Below, piece by piece: positions 8,389-17,830 of a stretch of 64,000 nt of DNA (its first letter is position 1; every line of letters starts with the position of its first letter). The notes under the pieces were generated by a model. That model saw only the letters and a program-made list of their open reading frames with translations, ran no database searches and was not told the origin of the DNA. A program made the position numbers and the translations under genes. The DNA lies in the NCBI RefSeq assembly GCF_001687105.1, contig NZ_CP014596.1:62001-126000 (forward strand). The letters are read 5' to 3'. Source of the DNA: Salipiger sp. CCB-MM3 (GTDB lineage: Bacteria; Pseudomonadota; Alphaproteobacteria; Rhodobacterales; Rhodobacteraceae).

Positions 8389-11300
8389 ACCCTCTGCCCG
8401 CGCAGCGCCATGGCGAGCGTGGCCAGCCAGACCAGCCCCAGCGCCAGAGCCACCCCGGCGACGAACAGCGTGAAACCGGCGAGAGCTGGCGGCAGCAGCG
8501 CCAGCGGACCAAGCGCCAGCACGCCCGGAAGCGCGCCGGTCACCGCCACCGCCCCCATGGTCGCCGCCAGCCAGCCCAGCACCAGCGCAAACAGCCCCAG
8601 CGTCAGCGCGCGCACCTTCGCGTGGCGATGCCGCGCGCCGCGCCGGAAGGCCGCGATGCGCCGGGCGATGTCATGCTGTGCTGCCAGAAGCGCGGGCACC
8701 ACCATCAGCACCAACAGCATGCCAAAACCCAGCCCGTAGACCAGCGTGATCACAGTCGGCTTCAGGAACTGCGCGTCCGAGCTGCGCTCGTAGAGCAGCG
8801 GCGCAAGGCCCAGCACGGTGGTCGCCGTGGTCAGAAAGACCGGACGCAGCCGGTCCGCCGCGCCGTCGATGATCGCTTGGAACATGCCGCGGTCGGGGGC
8901 GTATTCGTCGATCTGCGTCACCAGCACGATGGAATCGTTGATGATGATCCCGGTCATCCCCAGCAGGCCGACGACGGTGAACATCGACAGCGGCACATCC
9001 CACAGCGCGTGGCCGTAGATCGTGCCGACAAGGCCGAAGGGGATCACCGCCATCACCACCAACGGGCGCGTCCAACTGGCAAAGACCCAAGCCAGCACGA
9101 GGTAGATGCCCAGCAGAACCAGCACCAGCCCGGTGCCCGCGTCCGACAGGAAGTTGCGCTCGTCCTCGGCCATGCCGGACATGCGGAACTCCACCTGTCG
9201 CTCGGCGGCGATGGCGGGAAGGATGTCCTCCTGCAGCGCCTTCAGGATATCCGCGGCGCGCTCGGGATCATCCTCCGAGATATCGCCGGTGACCGAGACC
9301 GTACGCAGCCCGTTCTCGCGCCGGACTGTCGAGAACCCGCTCTGCCGCTCGACCCGCACGATGTCGGCCAATTGCACATAGGCGCCCTCGGGCGTGCGGA
9401 TTTGCGTGCGCTGCAGGAAATCGGCGGTCTGTTCACGGTCTGGCAGTTCGACGCGGATCTCTGCGCTGCGCGGGCCGACCGGGAAGGTCGCCGCCTCGAG
9501 CCCGCCGATACGCGCGCGCAGCACCCGGCCCAGATCGTCCACCGTCAGCCCCAGCGCCTGCCCCTGTGGGGTCAGTTCCAGCACCAGCTCGTCCTTGTCG
9601 TAAGACAGATTGTCCTCGACCGCCGAAACCTCGGGGAAGCGTAGCACCGCTTTCTTGAGGTCTTCGGCGGCGGCCTTGAGCACGCCCGCATCGGCACCGA
9701 AGAACAGCACGTCCAGCGCATCGCCCCCCGGCCCCGAACGCCAGCCACGGAAGCTGATCACCTCGACCATGGGCATCGCCGCCACCCGCTCTTGCAGCTC
9801 ACCGACGAATTGGAAGCTGGAATAGGGCCGCAGATCCGGCTCGATCAGTTCGATCGAAATGGCGCCCAGCTGATCGGCCTCCTTGTTCTCGGCCTCGGCC
9901 AGCGGGCGCCCGGAGTTGCCGCCGATCTCGGCGATCACATAGTCGAGCGGGTTGAGGCCGTAGCGCTCTTCATACTCGCGCCCCAACGCCTCGGTGGCGC
10001 GCTGCATCTCGCGCATCTGCGCCAGCGTGTCCGCGCGGGTCGCGCCCGGTGTCATGGCGAAATTGCCGCTGACCGAGGGCCGTTCCGGCGAGTTGAAGAA
10101 GCGCCAGACTACATCGCCCCGGATGAAGCTTGCCGCCTGCGAGGCCAGCAGCAGCACCGCCAGCGCCAGCACCACGTAGCGCGCCGTGATCACCCCGGCC
10201 ATGAACGGGCGGAACAGCCGTTCGCGCACCCAGCGGAACCCGCGGTTCACCATGCGCGAGGGCCAATCGTACCAATGGTGCTCGGTCGACTTGGCGATGG
10301 CATGGGCCATGTGGTTGGGCAGGATCAGGAAGCATTCGATCAGGCTGGCGATCAGCACAACGATCACCGTGAAGGGAATATCGGCGATCATCTCGCCGAA
10401 CCGCCCCCCGATGGCGGTGAGCCCGAAGAAGGCGATGATCGTGGTCAGGGTCGAGCTGAATACCGGCAGCGCCATGCGCCGCGCAGCGGTCTCGGCGGCT
10501 TCGATCGGCCCAAGCCCCTTGCGATGCAGATGATCGGCGTGCTCGCCGACGACGATGGCGTCATCCACCACGATGCCAAGCGTGATGATCAGCGCAAAGA
10601 GCGATATCATGTTGAGCGTCAGACCCGAGGCATACATCAGCGCCAGCGCCGCGAGCATCGAGGTCGGGATCCCCGCCGCCACCCAAAGCGCGGTGCGCGC
10701 ATTGAGGAACAGGAACAGCAGCCCGACCACCAGCACCAGCCCCGACAGGCCATTGTGCAGCAAGAGGTCGAGCCGGTTGGTGATCGCCTCGGCGCGGGTG
10801 CGGATCAGCTCGATCGTCGTGCCCTCGGGCAGCACCGGCTGAAAGTCGCGCGCCACATCGGCCACGGTCTGCTGGATCTTGATGGCATCGCCATCCGCCG
10901 AGCGATCGACCCGCACCGAGATCGCCGGATCGTCGCCGACGAAATAGGCGCGCTCGCGGTCGATCCCCTCTTCACGCAGGATCGCCACGTTGCCGACGGT
11001 CAGCTTGGTGCCGTCGGGCTGCGAGCGCAGGACAATGGCGGCAATGTCACGCAGCGCACGTTTCTCGACCCCGGCGCGCACGCGAGCGTTTGCGCCCGTC
11101 ACATCGCCAGCTGGCGCGGCATCGACCTCGGCGGCAACCGCTTCCGAGATCTCCTGCATGGTCACATCGTAGCCCAGCAGATTGGCGGTGGGCACTTCGA
11201 CGATGATCTGCGGCGCGGCGACACCACGAATGGTGGTGCGGGTGACGCCTTCGGCAAAGAGGCGCACCACGAATTCGTCGGCGAAGCGGCCCAGCTGATC

Positions 11301-11765
11301 CACCGCCACCGGCCCCGAGATCACCAAATCCGTCACCCGGTCGCGCCAACCGCCCGAGGTGACGCGCGGATCGTCGGCCTCTTCCGGCAGATTGTCGACG
11401 CCGTCCACGGCGGTCTGCACGTCGTCCAGCGCCTTGGCCATATTGTAATTGGGCTCGAACTCCAGTTCGATCTGCGCCGAGCCCTCGCGCGAGCGGCTCT
11501 CGGAGGCCACCACCCCTTCGACCGCAAGCAGCGTCGGCTCGAGCAATTGCACGATGGCGTTGTCCACGTCCTGCGCCCCGGCGCCGTCCCAGCTGACGCG
11601 GACGTCGATCTCATCCTCGACCACATCGGGGAAATACTGCGCGCGCATATTGGGCACCGCCAGCAGCCCCGCCCCGAGCAGGATCACCAGCAGCAGATTG
11701 GCCACCGTACGGTGCCGGGTGAAGTAGCTCAGCAGGCCGCTGGCAGATCCGGGGATGTGGCGCAT
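8382..11765 (-). CDS. RND efflux permease (AcrB/HAE1-type) with extra C-terminal helices
   Basis: The 1127-aa inner-membrane protein has the full RND plan: TM1 near residue 20, a first periplasmic porter domain, six helices with the proton-relay motif GIVVDDAIVVGEHADH, a second periplasmic domain, and closing helices with GLLGMTGIIINDSIVLV. After the normal end (near PALLAAQHDIARR) about 85 more residues contain two or three further hydrophobic helices. It exports small molecules by proton antiport with the adaptor encoded directly upstream, 4 nt apart. No outer-membrane TolC gene or regulator is adjacent, so the substrate is unknown. Confidence 0.93.
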   Translation of the reverse strand: MRHIPGSASGLLSYFTRHRTVANLLLVILLGAGLLAVPNMRAQYFPDVVEDEIDVRVSWDGAGAQDVDNAIVQLLEPTLLAVEGVVASESRSREGSAQIELEFEPNYNMAKALDDVQTAVDGVDNLPEEADDPRVTSGGWRDRVTDLVISGPVAVDQLGRFADEFVVRLFAEGVTRTTIRGVAAPQIIVEVPTANLLGYDVTMQEISEAVAAEVDAAPAGDVTGANARVRAGVEKRALRDIAAIVLRSQPDGTKLTVGNVAILREEGIDRERAYFVGDDPAISVRVDRSADGDAIKIQQTVADVARDFQPVLPEGTTIELIRTRAEAITNRLDLLLHNGLSGLVLVVGLLFLFLNARTALWVAAGIPTSMLAALALMYASGLTLNMISLFALIITLGIVVDDAIVVGEHADHLHRKGLGPIEAAETAARRMALPVFSSTLTTIIAFFGLTAIGGRFGEMIADIPFTVIVVLIASLIECFLILPNHMAHAIAKSTEHHWYDWPSRMVNRGFRWVRERLFRPFMAGVITARYVVLALAVLLLASQAASFIRGDVVWRFFNSPERPSVSGNFAMTPGATRADTLAQMREMQRATEALGREYEERYGLNPLDYVIAEIGGNSGRPLAEAENKEADQLGAISIELIEPDLRPYSSFQFVGELQERVAAMPMVEVISFRGWRSGPGGDALDVLFFGADAGVLKAAAEDLKKAVLRFPEVSAVEDNLSYDKDELVLELTPQGQALGLTVDDLGRVLRARIGGLEAATFPVGPRSAEIRVELPDREQTADFLQRTQIRTPEGAYVQLADIVRVERQSGFSTVRRENGLRTVSVTGDISEDDPERAADILKALQEDILPAIAAERQVEFRMSGMAEDERNFLSDAGTGLVLVLLGIYLVLAWVFASWTRPLVVMAVIPFGLVGTIYGHALWDVPLSMFTVVGLLGMTGIIINDSIVLVTQIDEYAPDRGMFQAIIDGAADRLRPVFLTTATTVLGLAPLLYERSSDAQFLKPTVITLVYGLGFGMLLVLMVVPALLAAQHDIARRIAAFRRGARHRHAKVRALTLGLFALVLGWLAATMGAVAVTGALPGVLALGPLALLPPALAGFTLFVAGVALALGLVWLATLAMALRGQRVG

Positions 11766-11769
11766 GGCC

Positions 11770-13248
11770 TCAGCCTCCCATCCGCGCTTCGAGCCGTTCG
11801 ATCACCTGCGCGGGCACCTTGGGTTCCGAGATCTGCGCCAAGAGCCGCTGTTTCGCCTCCGCCGGCATGCCGCTGTTGCCTTCGATGAAGGCGACCAGCC
11901 GCGCGCGCCGTTCGGCGCTGAGTTCCAGCATCGCCGCCTCAGAGGTCACATCGGGCCCGCTTGGGCCGCCCGCCGACGCCTCGGCGCTCAGGGGCCGGAC
12001 CTTGATCCCCGCGCCCAGAAGTGGCGTGCGCTCGGACACCACCAGCCGCCCGTCCAGCGCCGCGGCCCGCACGATCACCTCGTCGCCCTGCCGCCGCAGC
12101 AGTTCCACCGGCAGCGCCTCCAGCCGCTGTTCGGCGTCGAGCACCAGCACATCGCCATCGGCCCCCAGCGCGGTCGCAGGCAGGCGCACCACCTGCTCGA
12201 GCGCTGGCTCGGCGATCTTCACGGTGACGAAATCCCCGGGCTTGAAGCCGCGCGGGGTATCCAGCGAGGCAAAGAGCAGGCGCCCGGTCTGCCCCTCGCC
12301 GACCGCCGCCCCCTCGCGGGTAAGCGTCCCGGCGCTGCTGACCGAGGCGCCGTAGAAATCCAGCGTCACCGTGACCGGCAGTTCGCGCGGGCGGTCCGAC
12401 GCGTTGAGCAGTTGCAGATATTGCTGGGTCGAGACGCGGAAGGCCACCTCCAGCGCCTGCGGGTCCACCAGCGTCGCCAGCTGTTCATTGGCCGAAACCC
12501 GGCGCCCGGCCACCACCGAGACATCCTCGAGCTGGGCATCGAACCCGGCGCGGATTTCCGTCTCGTCGAGCCGCCGCTGCGCCTCGTCAAGCGCGATGCG
12601 CGCGCGCGCCAGCGCGGTGCTGCTCTGGTCCACCCGCGCCTCGGCCTGCGCCAGCGCCTGCCTGCGGGTCACCACCGCCTGCCGCGCCGAGGAGGCGGAA
12701 AGCTCCGCCTCTTCCACCAGCGCCGATGTGCCCACGCCGCGCGATTGCAGATCTGCCTGCCGCTGGTAGGCGCGCTGGCGCAACTCGGCCTGTTCCTCGG
12801 CCGCCGCCAGCGCATCCTTTTCCAGCTCGACCGCACGGATCGCCTCGCGGCGCTCGGCCTCGGCATCCTCCAGCGCGCTTTGGGTCCGCTCCAGTTCCGC
12901 CTGCATGTCCGCCGGGTCGATCCGCGCCAGCAGCGTGCCCGCCGCGACGCGCCCGCCCTCGACAAACTCAGGCGCCAGCTCCATCAGCGTGCCGCCCACC
13001 GCGGTGCGAAGCTCCAGCATGCGGCGGCTCTGGATCTCGCCAAAGGCGGTCATCTCTGGCGAAACGCTGCCTTCCCGCGCCTCCACCACGTTCACCGCAA
13101 AAACCCGTTCGCGCGCCTGCGGAATGCGCGGCGTATCGCTGAGCCGCGCCTGCACGGCATCGCGCACCAGCAGCCCGGCCCAGACCAGCAGGCCCAGCGT
13201 CAGCGAAAGGAGAAAGAGCCCGGTCAGGCTCCGCCGAAGAAACCGCAT
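11770..13248 (-). CDS. RND periplasmic adaptor (membrane fusion protein)
   Basis: The 492-aa protein starts with one membrane anchor (about residues 10-32). It then has a split lipoyl/barrel-sandwich region (GGTLMELAPEFVEGGRVAAGTLLARIDP), a long coiled-coil hairpin rich in Glu/Ala/Arg (about residues 115-225), and beta-barrel segments with FKPGDFVTVKI. This is the HlyD/AcrA plan. An unusual C-terminal tail of about 75 residues contains SAERRARLVAFIEGNSGMP-like helices. It links the downstream RND permease to an outer-membrane channel. It is the first gene of a two-gene operon. Confidence 0.92.
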   Translation of the reverse strand: MRFLRRSLTGLFLLSLTLGLLVWAGLLVRDAVQARLSDTPRIPQARERVFAVNVVEAREGSVSPEMTAFGEIQSRRMLELRTAVGGTLMELAPEFVEGGRVAAGTLLARIDPADMQAELERTQSALEDAEAERREAIRAVELEKDALAAAEEQAELRQRAYQRQADLQSRGVGTSALVEEAELSASSARQAVVTRRQALAQAEARVDQSSTALARARIALDEAQRRLDETEIRAGFDAQLEDVSVVAGRRVSANEQLATLVDPQALEVAFRVSTQQYLQLLNASDRPRELPVTVTLDFYGASVSSAGTLTREGAAVGEGQTGRLLFASLDTPRGFKPGDFVTVKIAEPALEQVVRLPATALGADGDVLVLDAEQRLEALPVELLRRQGDEVIVRAAALDGRLVVSERTPLLGAGIKVRPLSAEASAGGPSGPDVTSEAAMLELSAERRARLVAFIEGNSGMPAEAKQRLLAQISEPKVPAQVIERLEARMGG

Positions 13249-13356
13249 ATGAACGTCCCGCGAAATCGAGGGGCATCGCCCCCCTGTCTGGCTGATATCA
13301 CCTTATGCCCGAGCCCAAGCACAAGGAAAGCCATGACAAGGATACGCGGGCGCGCG

Positions 13357-13899
13357 TCATTTCCGCCGTTTATGCTCGTCGAGACGCGGGAAAATCTCAA
13401 CAAAGTTGCAGGGACGGTGCCGATAATCGAGCTGCCAGCGCAGGATCTCGTCCCATGCGTCCTTGCAGGCGCCGGTGCTGCCGGGCAGCGCGAAGAGATA
13501 GGTGCCCCCCGCAACCCCGCCCGTGGCCCGCGACTGCACCGCAGAGGTGCCGATTTTCTGCATGGAAACAAGAGTGAAGACCGTGCCGAAGGCTTCGATC
13601 TCTTTCTCGTAGACGTCGCGGTGCGCCTCGACGGTGACATCCCGGCCAGTGAGCCCGGTGCCCCCGGTCGACAGGATGACATCCACCTCGGGATCGGCGA
13701 TCCAGACGCGCAACTGATCGGCGATGCCTGCCCGGTCATCCTTCACGATTGCGCGATCTGCCAGCTTATGCCCCGCCTCGGTCAGCCGCGCCACCAGCGT
13801 GTCGCCGGAGCGGTCCTCGGCAAGGCTGCGGGTGTCGCTCACCGTCAGCACGGCAATGCGCACTGGAATGAACTCTCGGGTTTCGTCGATGCGGCTCAT
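13357..13899 (-). CDS. moaB: Molybdenum cofactor biosynthesis protein MoaB
   Basis: The 180-aa MoaB/Mog-like protein shows the fold signatures IAVLTVSDTRSL, ILSTGGTGLTGRDVT and LFALPGSTGACKDAWDEIL. These enzymes bind and adenylylate molybdopterin ahead of metal insertion. It is the last gene of a minus-strand group after the uracil-DNA glycosylase and an unknown secreted protein, 21 nt downstream of the latter. No other molybdenum cofactor gene is in the window. Confidence 0.92.
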   Translation of the reverse strand: MSRIDETREFIPVRIAVLTVSDTRSLAEDRSGDTLVARLTEAGHKLADRAIVKDDRAGIADQLRVWIADPEVDVILSTGGTGLTGRDVTVEAHRDVYEKEIEAFGTVFTLVSMQKIGTSAVQSRATGGVAGGTYLFALPGSTGACKDAWDEILRWQLDYRHRPCNFVEIFPRLDEHKRRK

Positions 13900-13920
13900 G
13901 CGGCCTCCGGTATCTAAAGC

Positions 13921-14511
13921 TCAGGGACAGGGCTGCGCCAGCGGCAGGCGCGGCACCGAAAAGATGCGTTCGAAGCGGCGGGCGGCGCCATCCGTGGCGA
14001 GGCTGCGGGCGAACCGCACCCAATCGGCCTCGGGCGTCGGACAGGCCCCCAGCTGCGCCTGCCGTGCGGCAGCAAGCTCGGTCATCAGTGCCGCGCGGTG
14101 CGCCTCTTCGGGCAGCGGCGGATAGGTGTTCCGACCGGCGAACGCGGCAGCCTTCATCAGCAGTGTTGCCAGCCGGTCGCGCTCGGCGGCATTCAGAAGC
14201 TCGGGGCAAAGCTGCACGGCGGCGGTGACCTCGACAAGCCGCTGCAAGGCGCAGCCCGCGCGGCCATGACCGCTTTGATCTTCGGCCCAGACGCCCGCGC
14301 CGCTGCGCCGGGTGAGGATCACCGGCCCCGGCAGTTCGAGCACCTCGGTGCCCGGCGATGGCGTCGCGATCTCGGCAGCGTGCTTGTCGAAAAGCGCATC
14401 AAAATCTGCTGCAAAGCCGCGCTCGGCGCGCAGCGGCCCCGCAAGCCCGCACCAGAGCATCCCGCAGAGAACCCCGGCCCAGACGCGCCCCGGCCGCGCC
14501 GCCGGGCGCAT
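13921..14511 (-). CDS. Hypothetical secreted protein
   Basis: The 196-aa product has an N-terminal signal peptide (a hydrophobic run around residues 10-28 ending at LRAERG) and four cysteines in the mature part (AGCALQ, QLCPEL, GACPTP, QPCP), suggesting two disulfides in the periplasm. I recognise no domain. The ATG at 14511 overlaps the glycosylase stop (TGATG), so translation is coupled. An upstream extension of the frame lies inside the glycosylase gene and was discarded. Confidence 0.72.
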   Translation of the reverse strand: MRPAARPGRVWAGVLCGMLWCGLAGPLRAERGFAADFDALFDKHAAEIATPSPGTEVLELPGPVILTRRSGAGVWAEDQSGHGRAGCALQRLVEVTAAVQLCPELLNAAERDRLATLLMKAAAFAGRNTYPPLPEEAHRAALMTELAAARQAQLGACPTPEADWVRFARSLATDGAARRFERIFSVPRLPLAQPCP

Positions 14512-15305
14512 CACCCCAGCGCCTTGAGCTTGGCCTGAAGCTCCAGCAGATCGGCCCATGCGTGGCGCTTCATGCCCGGCTGGCGCAGCAGGTAGGCGGG
14601 GTGGAACATCGGCATCACGGGGCGGCCCGCCGCCTCGGTCCATTTTCCACGCAACCGGGTGATGCCACGCTTTCCAAGAAGCGCGTCGCAGGAGATATTT
14701 CCCATGATCACAAGAAGATCAGGATCAGCCAGCTCGATATGCCGGGTCAGGAAGGGCGTCATCATGGCGATCTCATCGGGCCGCGGATCGCGGTTCTGCG
14801 GCGGACGCCAGGGCAGAACATTGGTGATGTAGACCGACTCGGCGCGGCTCAGCCCGATGGCGCCGAGCATGCGGTCCAGCAACTGCCCGGCGCGCCCGAC
14901 GAAAGGCTTGCCCTGCCGGTCTTCCTCACGCCCCGGCGCTTCGCCGATGATCATCACCCGCGCCTCGGGCACCCCATCGCAAAAAACGAGGTTGCGCGCG
15001 CCACGTTTGAGCTCGCAATGCTCGAAACCCGCCATGGCCTCGCGCAGCCCCTCAAGACTGCCCGCGCCCCGCGCCGCCTCGCGCGCGAGATCCACCGGAT
15101 CGGGCCCCTCGGGCTCGGCCATTGGCGTCGCCGTTGCACCGGCCTTTGGCTCAGGCGCTGCCACAGGCGCGGCGCGCGCCGCCTGCTCCGCCGCCTCATG
15201 CGCAAAGCGGTCCACCGGCGTCTCGCCGATCGCCTCGTCGATGCCGAGTTCGACCTGCCAGTCGAGCGCAGCGCGGGCCCAGTGCCAATCCATCCCCGAA
15301 TCCAT
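14511..15305 (-). CDS. Uracil-DNA glycosylase, family 4-like, without most Fe-S cysteines
   Basis: The 264-aa protein has the family 4/5 signatures [24 protein letters not shown], a [13 protein letters not shown] stretch, GITRLRG and [11 protein letters not shown]. An Ala/Pro-rich N-terminal region of about 80 residues precedes the catalytic domain. Classical family 4 enzymes bind a 4Fe-4S cluster through four cysteines. Here the position before RPP is Trp, the one after DEIA is Met and the first N-terminal Cys is absent; only Cys in HCELK fits. The role is removal of uracil from DNA in base-excision repair. It is the first gene of the three-gene group ending with moaB. Confidence 0.87.
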   Translation of the reverse strand: MDSGMDWHWARAALDWQVELGIDEAIGETPVDRFAHEAAEQAARAAPVAAPEPKAGATATPMAEPEGPDPVDLAREAARGAGSLEGLREAMAGFEHCELKRGARNLVFCDGVPEARVMIIGEAPGREEDRQGKPFVGRAGQLLDRMLGAIGLSRAESVYITNVLPWRPPQNRDPRPDEIAMMTPFLTRHIELADPDLLVIMGNISCDALLGKRGITRLRGKWTEAAGRPVMPMFHPAYLLRQPGMKRHAWADLLELQAKLKALG

Positions 15306-15351
15306 GATGCGACCCTAGCCGAGCCCGCGGGCAGAGCAAATCTCCCCTGAC

Positions 15352-15424
15352 TTCATTGTTCTCAAAATACGCATGGCGTTACCTCTGGCCGAAGCGGCAC
15401 CTTGCGTATTTGCGGAACAATGAA
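15352..15424. repeat. Dispersed inverted repeat, AACAATGAA-tail type, copy 2
   Basis: The left arm at 15352-15372 (TTCATTGTTCT...) pairs with the right arm at 15404-15424 (GCGTATTTG...ACAATGAA). 18 of 21 positions match, with the same three central mismatch positions as copy 1. The loop is about 31 nt and unrelated to that of copy 1. It lies 23 nt 3' of the mur stop and 46 nt upstream of the glycosylase start. Confidence 0.8.
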
Positions 15425-15447
15425 GGATCGGGCCATCGTCCCGGGCG

Positions 15448-15870
15448 TCACGAGCGGGGCTTCTTGCGGGCGCGGATCAGCGTGTTGTGGCTGATGATCT
15501 CATAGCCGAGGCGTTCGACCAATTCGCGGCGCAGGCGTTCGATTTCCTCGCTCTCGATCTCGATCACCTCGCCGGTGTCCACATCCACGAGGTGGTCATG
15601 CTCTGCTGCCGGGGTCAGTTCGAACCGCGCGGGCTCGTCTTCGAAGCTCAGCTTGCGGATCAGCCCGGCCTCTTCCAGCGCCGAGAGCGTGCGGTAGACC
15701 GTGGCGAAGGAGACCGAGCCGTCGATCACCTTGGTGCGCGCGAAAAGCTCGTCGGCATTGGGATGATCCTCGGCCTGCATCAGCACCGACAGCACGATCA
15801 TACGCTGTTGCGTGACGCGCAGCCCCGCGTCGCGCAGGGCCTGTGCAAAATCCGGTGCAACCGATGACAT
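15448..15870 (-). CDS. mur: Fur-family regulator, probably Mur (manganese-responsive)
   Basis: The 140-aa protein has a Fur-type winged helix (RVTQQRMIVLSVL, then SFATVYRTLSALEEAGLI) followed by the metal/dimer domain AEHDHLVDVDTGEVIEI. The D-V-x-T-G wording and absence of CxxC structural cysteines are typical of alphaproteobacterial Mur rather than Zur. It is divergent from sitABCD, the classic Mur target, across two palindromes. I chose the ATG at 15870, with AGGAG 7 nt upstream, over a TTG at 15888. It likely represses sitABCD, and possibly itself, when manganese is sufficient. Fur or Irr identity is less likely. Confidence 0.85.
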   Translation of the reverse strand: MSSVAPDFAQALRDAGLRVTQQRMIVLSVLMQAEDHPNADELFARTKVIDGSVSFATVYRTLSALEEAGLIRKLSFEDEPARFELTPAAEHDHLVDVDTGEVIEIESEEIERLRRELVERLGYEIISHNTLIRARKKPRS

Positions 15871-15947
15871 GGGCAAACTCCTGTTCAAGGCGGTTTTCTA
15901 TCCCCTGCCCCGGGACGTGGCAACAGCGTGGAGGCGTGCCGCCTGAA

Positions 15948-16011
15948 GGTAATGCAAATGAGAACGACTCGCATTACCCATTGACTAATGCGAATGCCTC
16001 GCATTTACATT
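15948..16011 (+). promoter_or_regulatory. sitA promoter with two Mur-type palindromes
   Basis: Site 1 is GGTAATGC-N15-GCATTACC (15948-15978), perfect over 8-bp arms. Site 2 is AATGCGA-N5-TCGCATT (15987-16005), perfect over 7-bp arms. A -35-like TTGACT (15981-15986) lies between them, and TACATT (16006-16011) or TTTACA (16004-16009) could be the -10, so site 2 fills the spacer. A repressor bound there would block RNA polymerase. The adjacent mur product is the obvious candidate. Confidence 0.8.
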
Positions 16012-16037
16012 CACAGGACAGAGCCAAAGGAGTTCCC

Positions 16038-16940
16038 ATGCCGTCCCGTCTTGCGCTGATCCTCGGCACCGCCGCCTTTACCCTTGCCAGCGCAGGGGGC
16101 GCGGCGGCAGAGAAGATGAAGGTGGTCACCACATTCACCGTGCTCGCCGACATGGCGGCGCAGGTCGCCGGAGACGCCGCCGATGTAGTCTCGATCACCA
16201 AGCCCGGTGCAGAGATCCACGGCTATGCCCCCACCCCGCGCGACATCGTGCGGGCGCAGGGTGCCGATCTGATCCTGTGGAACGGGCTGAATCTGGAACT
16301 GTGGTTCGAACAGTTCCTGTCGAACCTGCGGGACGTGCCCTCGGTCACGCTGACGACGGGCATCGACCCGATCCCCATCGCCGCCGGCGCCTATGAGGGC
16401 AAACCCAATCCGCATGCGTGGATGGGGCTGGAGAACGCGCAGATCTACATCGACAATATCGCCAACGCCTTTGCCGATCAGGATCCGGAGAACGCGGCGG
16501 TCTATGAGGCCAACGCCGAGGCCTATAAGTCCAAGCTGCGCGCCACGCTTGAGCCGCTGCGCGATGCGGTGGCGCAGATCCCCGAGGCGCAGCGCTGGCT
16601 GGTCACCTGCGAAGGCGCCTTCAGCTATCTGGCGCGGGATTTCGGCATGAAAGAGCTTTATCTCTGGCCGATGAACGCCGACCAGATGGGCACGCCGCAG
16701 CAGGTGCGCGCGGTGATCGACGGGGTCAGGGAGAACGATATCCCCACGGTGTTCTGCGAAAGCACCGTCAGCACCCGCCCCGCCGAGCAGGTGGCGCGGG
16801 AAACCGGCGCAAGCTATGGCGGCGTGCTTTACGTCGACAGCCTCTCCGAGCCCGGCGGGCCGGTGCCGAGCTATCTCGACCTGCTGCGGGTGACTTCGGA
16901 GACCATCGCAGACGGGCTGGCGCAGGGCCTGTCGCGATGA
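16038..16940 (+). CDS. sitA: Mn/Fe ABC transporter substrate-binding protein SitA
   Basis: The 300-aa precursor has a signal peptide ([20 protein letters not shown]...) and the cluster A-I metal-binding fold: [32 protein letters not shown] with a metal-ligand His, [19 protein letters not shown] and FCESTVS. It captures Mn2+ or Fe2+ in the periplasm for the SitBCD permease. The ATG at 16038 has AAAGGAG upstream. It is the first gene of a four-gene operon in which every junction is an ATGA overlap, controlled by the upstream palindromes. Confidence 0.92.
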   Translation: MPSRLALILGTAAFTLASAGGAAAEKMKVVTTFTVLADMAAQVAGDAADVVSITKPGAEIHGYAPTPRDIVRAQGADLILWNGLNLELWFEQFLSNLRDVPSVTLTTGIDPIPIAAGAYEGKPNPHAWMGLENAQIYIDNIANAFADQDPENAAVYEANAEAYKSKLRATLEPLRDAVAQIPEAQRWLVTCEGAFSYLARDFGMKELYLWPMNADQMGTPQQVRAVIDGVRENDIPTVFCESTVSTRPAEQVARETGASYGGVLYVDSLSEPGGPVPSYLDLLRVTSETIADGLAQGLSR

Positions 16941-17830
16941 GCCGCCCCGAGGACATCGCTGACACTGGTATCACTGACACTGGCATCGCGGTCACGGGCG
17001 TCACCGTCACCTATCGCAACGGCCACACCGCGCTGCGCGACGCCAGTTTCGAGGTGCCGCGCGGCACGATCACCGCGCTGGTCGGTGTCAACGGGGCCGG
17101 CAAGTCGACGCTGTTCAAGGCGATCATGGGCTTCGTGCCGGTGGCAAAGGGCGAGATCAGCCTGCTTGGCCAGACGGTGAAACAGGCGCTGAAGAGCAAC
17201 CTCGTCGCCTATGTGCCGCAGTCTGAAGAGGTGGATTGGTCTTTCCCGGTGCTGGTCGAGGACGTGGTGATGATGGGCCGCTACGGCCAAATGGGGTTCT
17301 TGCGCCGCCCGTCGGCGGCGGATCACGCGGCGGTCGAAGCGGCGCTCTCGCGGGTCAATATGAGCGATTTTCGTCGCCGCCAGATCGGCGAATTGTCGGG
17401 CGGGCAGAAAAAGCGCGTCTTCCTCGCCCGGGCGCTGGCACAGGAGGGTCAGGTGATCCTGCTCGACGAGCCCTTCACCGGCGTCGACGTGAAAACCGAG
17501 GAGCAGATCATCGCGCTGCTGCGCGAACTGAAGGCGGAGGGCCGGGTGATGCTGGTCTCGACCCACAATCTTGGCACGGTGCCCGAGTTCTGCGACCGCA
17601 CGGTTTTGGTCAAGGGCACGGTGCTCGCCTATGGCCCGACCGAGACCACCTTCACCCGCGCCGCGCTGGAAGAGGCCTTTGGCGGGGTGCTGCGGCATTT
17701 CACCATCGAGGGCGCCGATCTGCACGACGACGAAGACCCTCGCCGCGTCTCGATCCTCACCGACGACGAACGCCCGCTGGTGCGCTATGGCGGCGAGACG
17801 CGCCGGGTTAAACGGGAGGCGCAGGAATGA
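16937..17830 (+). CDS. sitB: Mn/Fe ABC transporter ATPase SitB
   Basis: The 297-aa ATPase has Walker [10 protein letters not shown] (residues 50-58), a [13 protein letters not shown]-loop, signature LSGGQKKR, Walker B VILLDEPF and a switch His in STHNLG. It powers SitCD-mediated metal import. The N-terminus carries an odd short tandem duplication: GACACTGGTATCACT at 16961-16975 is followed by a near copy at 16976-16990, giving [10 protein letters not shown]. It lies outside the ABC core and is probably harmless. Confidence 0.92.
   Translation: MSRPEDIADTGITDTGIAVTGVTVTYRNGHTALRDASFEVPRGTITALVGVNGAGKSTLFKAIMGFVPVAKGEISLLGQTVKQALKSNLVAYVPQSEEVDWSFPVLVEDVVMMGRYGQMGFLRRPSAADHAAVEAALSRVNMSDFRRRQIGELSGGQKKRVFLARALAQEGQVILLDEPFTGVDVKTEEQIIALLRELKAEGRVMLVSTHNLGTVPEFCDRTVLVKGTVLAYGPTETTFTRAALEEAFGGVLRHFTIEGADLHDDEDPRRVSILTDDERPLVRYGGETRRVKREAQE

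Noticed and set aside
9792..11888. 698-codon open frame on the plus strand opposite the RND permease
   Set aside because: It is a shadow of a GC-rich gene on the other strand: composition rich in His/Gln/Arg/Gly, no recognisable domain, and fully inside a convincing RND gene.
11755..13917. 720-codon open frame opposite the adaptor and moaB
   Set aside because: It spans two clear minus-strand genes and their promoter region, has no domain signature and shows the same shadow composition.
16961..16990. 15-bp tandem duplication at the start of sitB as a possible frameshift or mobile trace
   Set aside because: It keeps frame, adds only five residues outside the ABC core and has no other sign of insertion.
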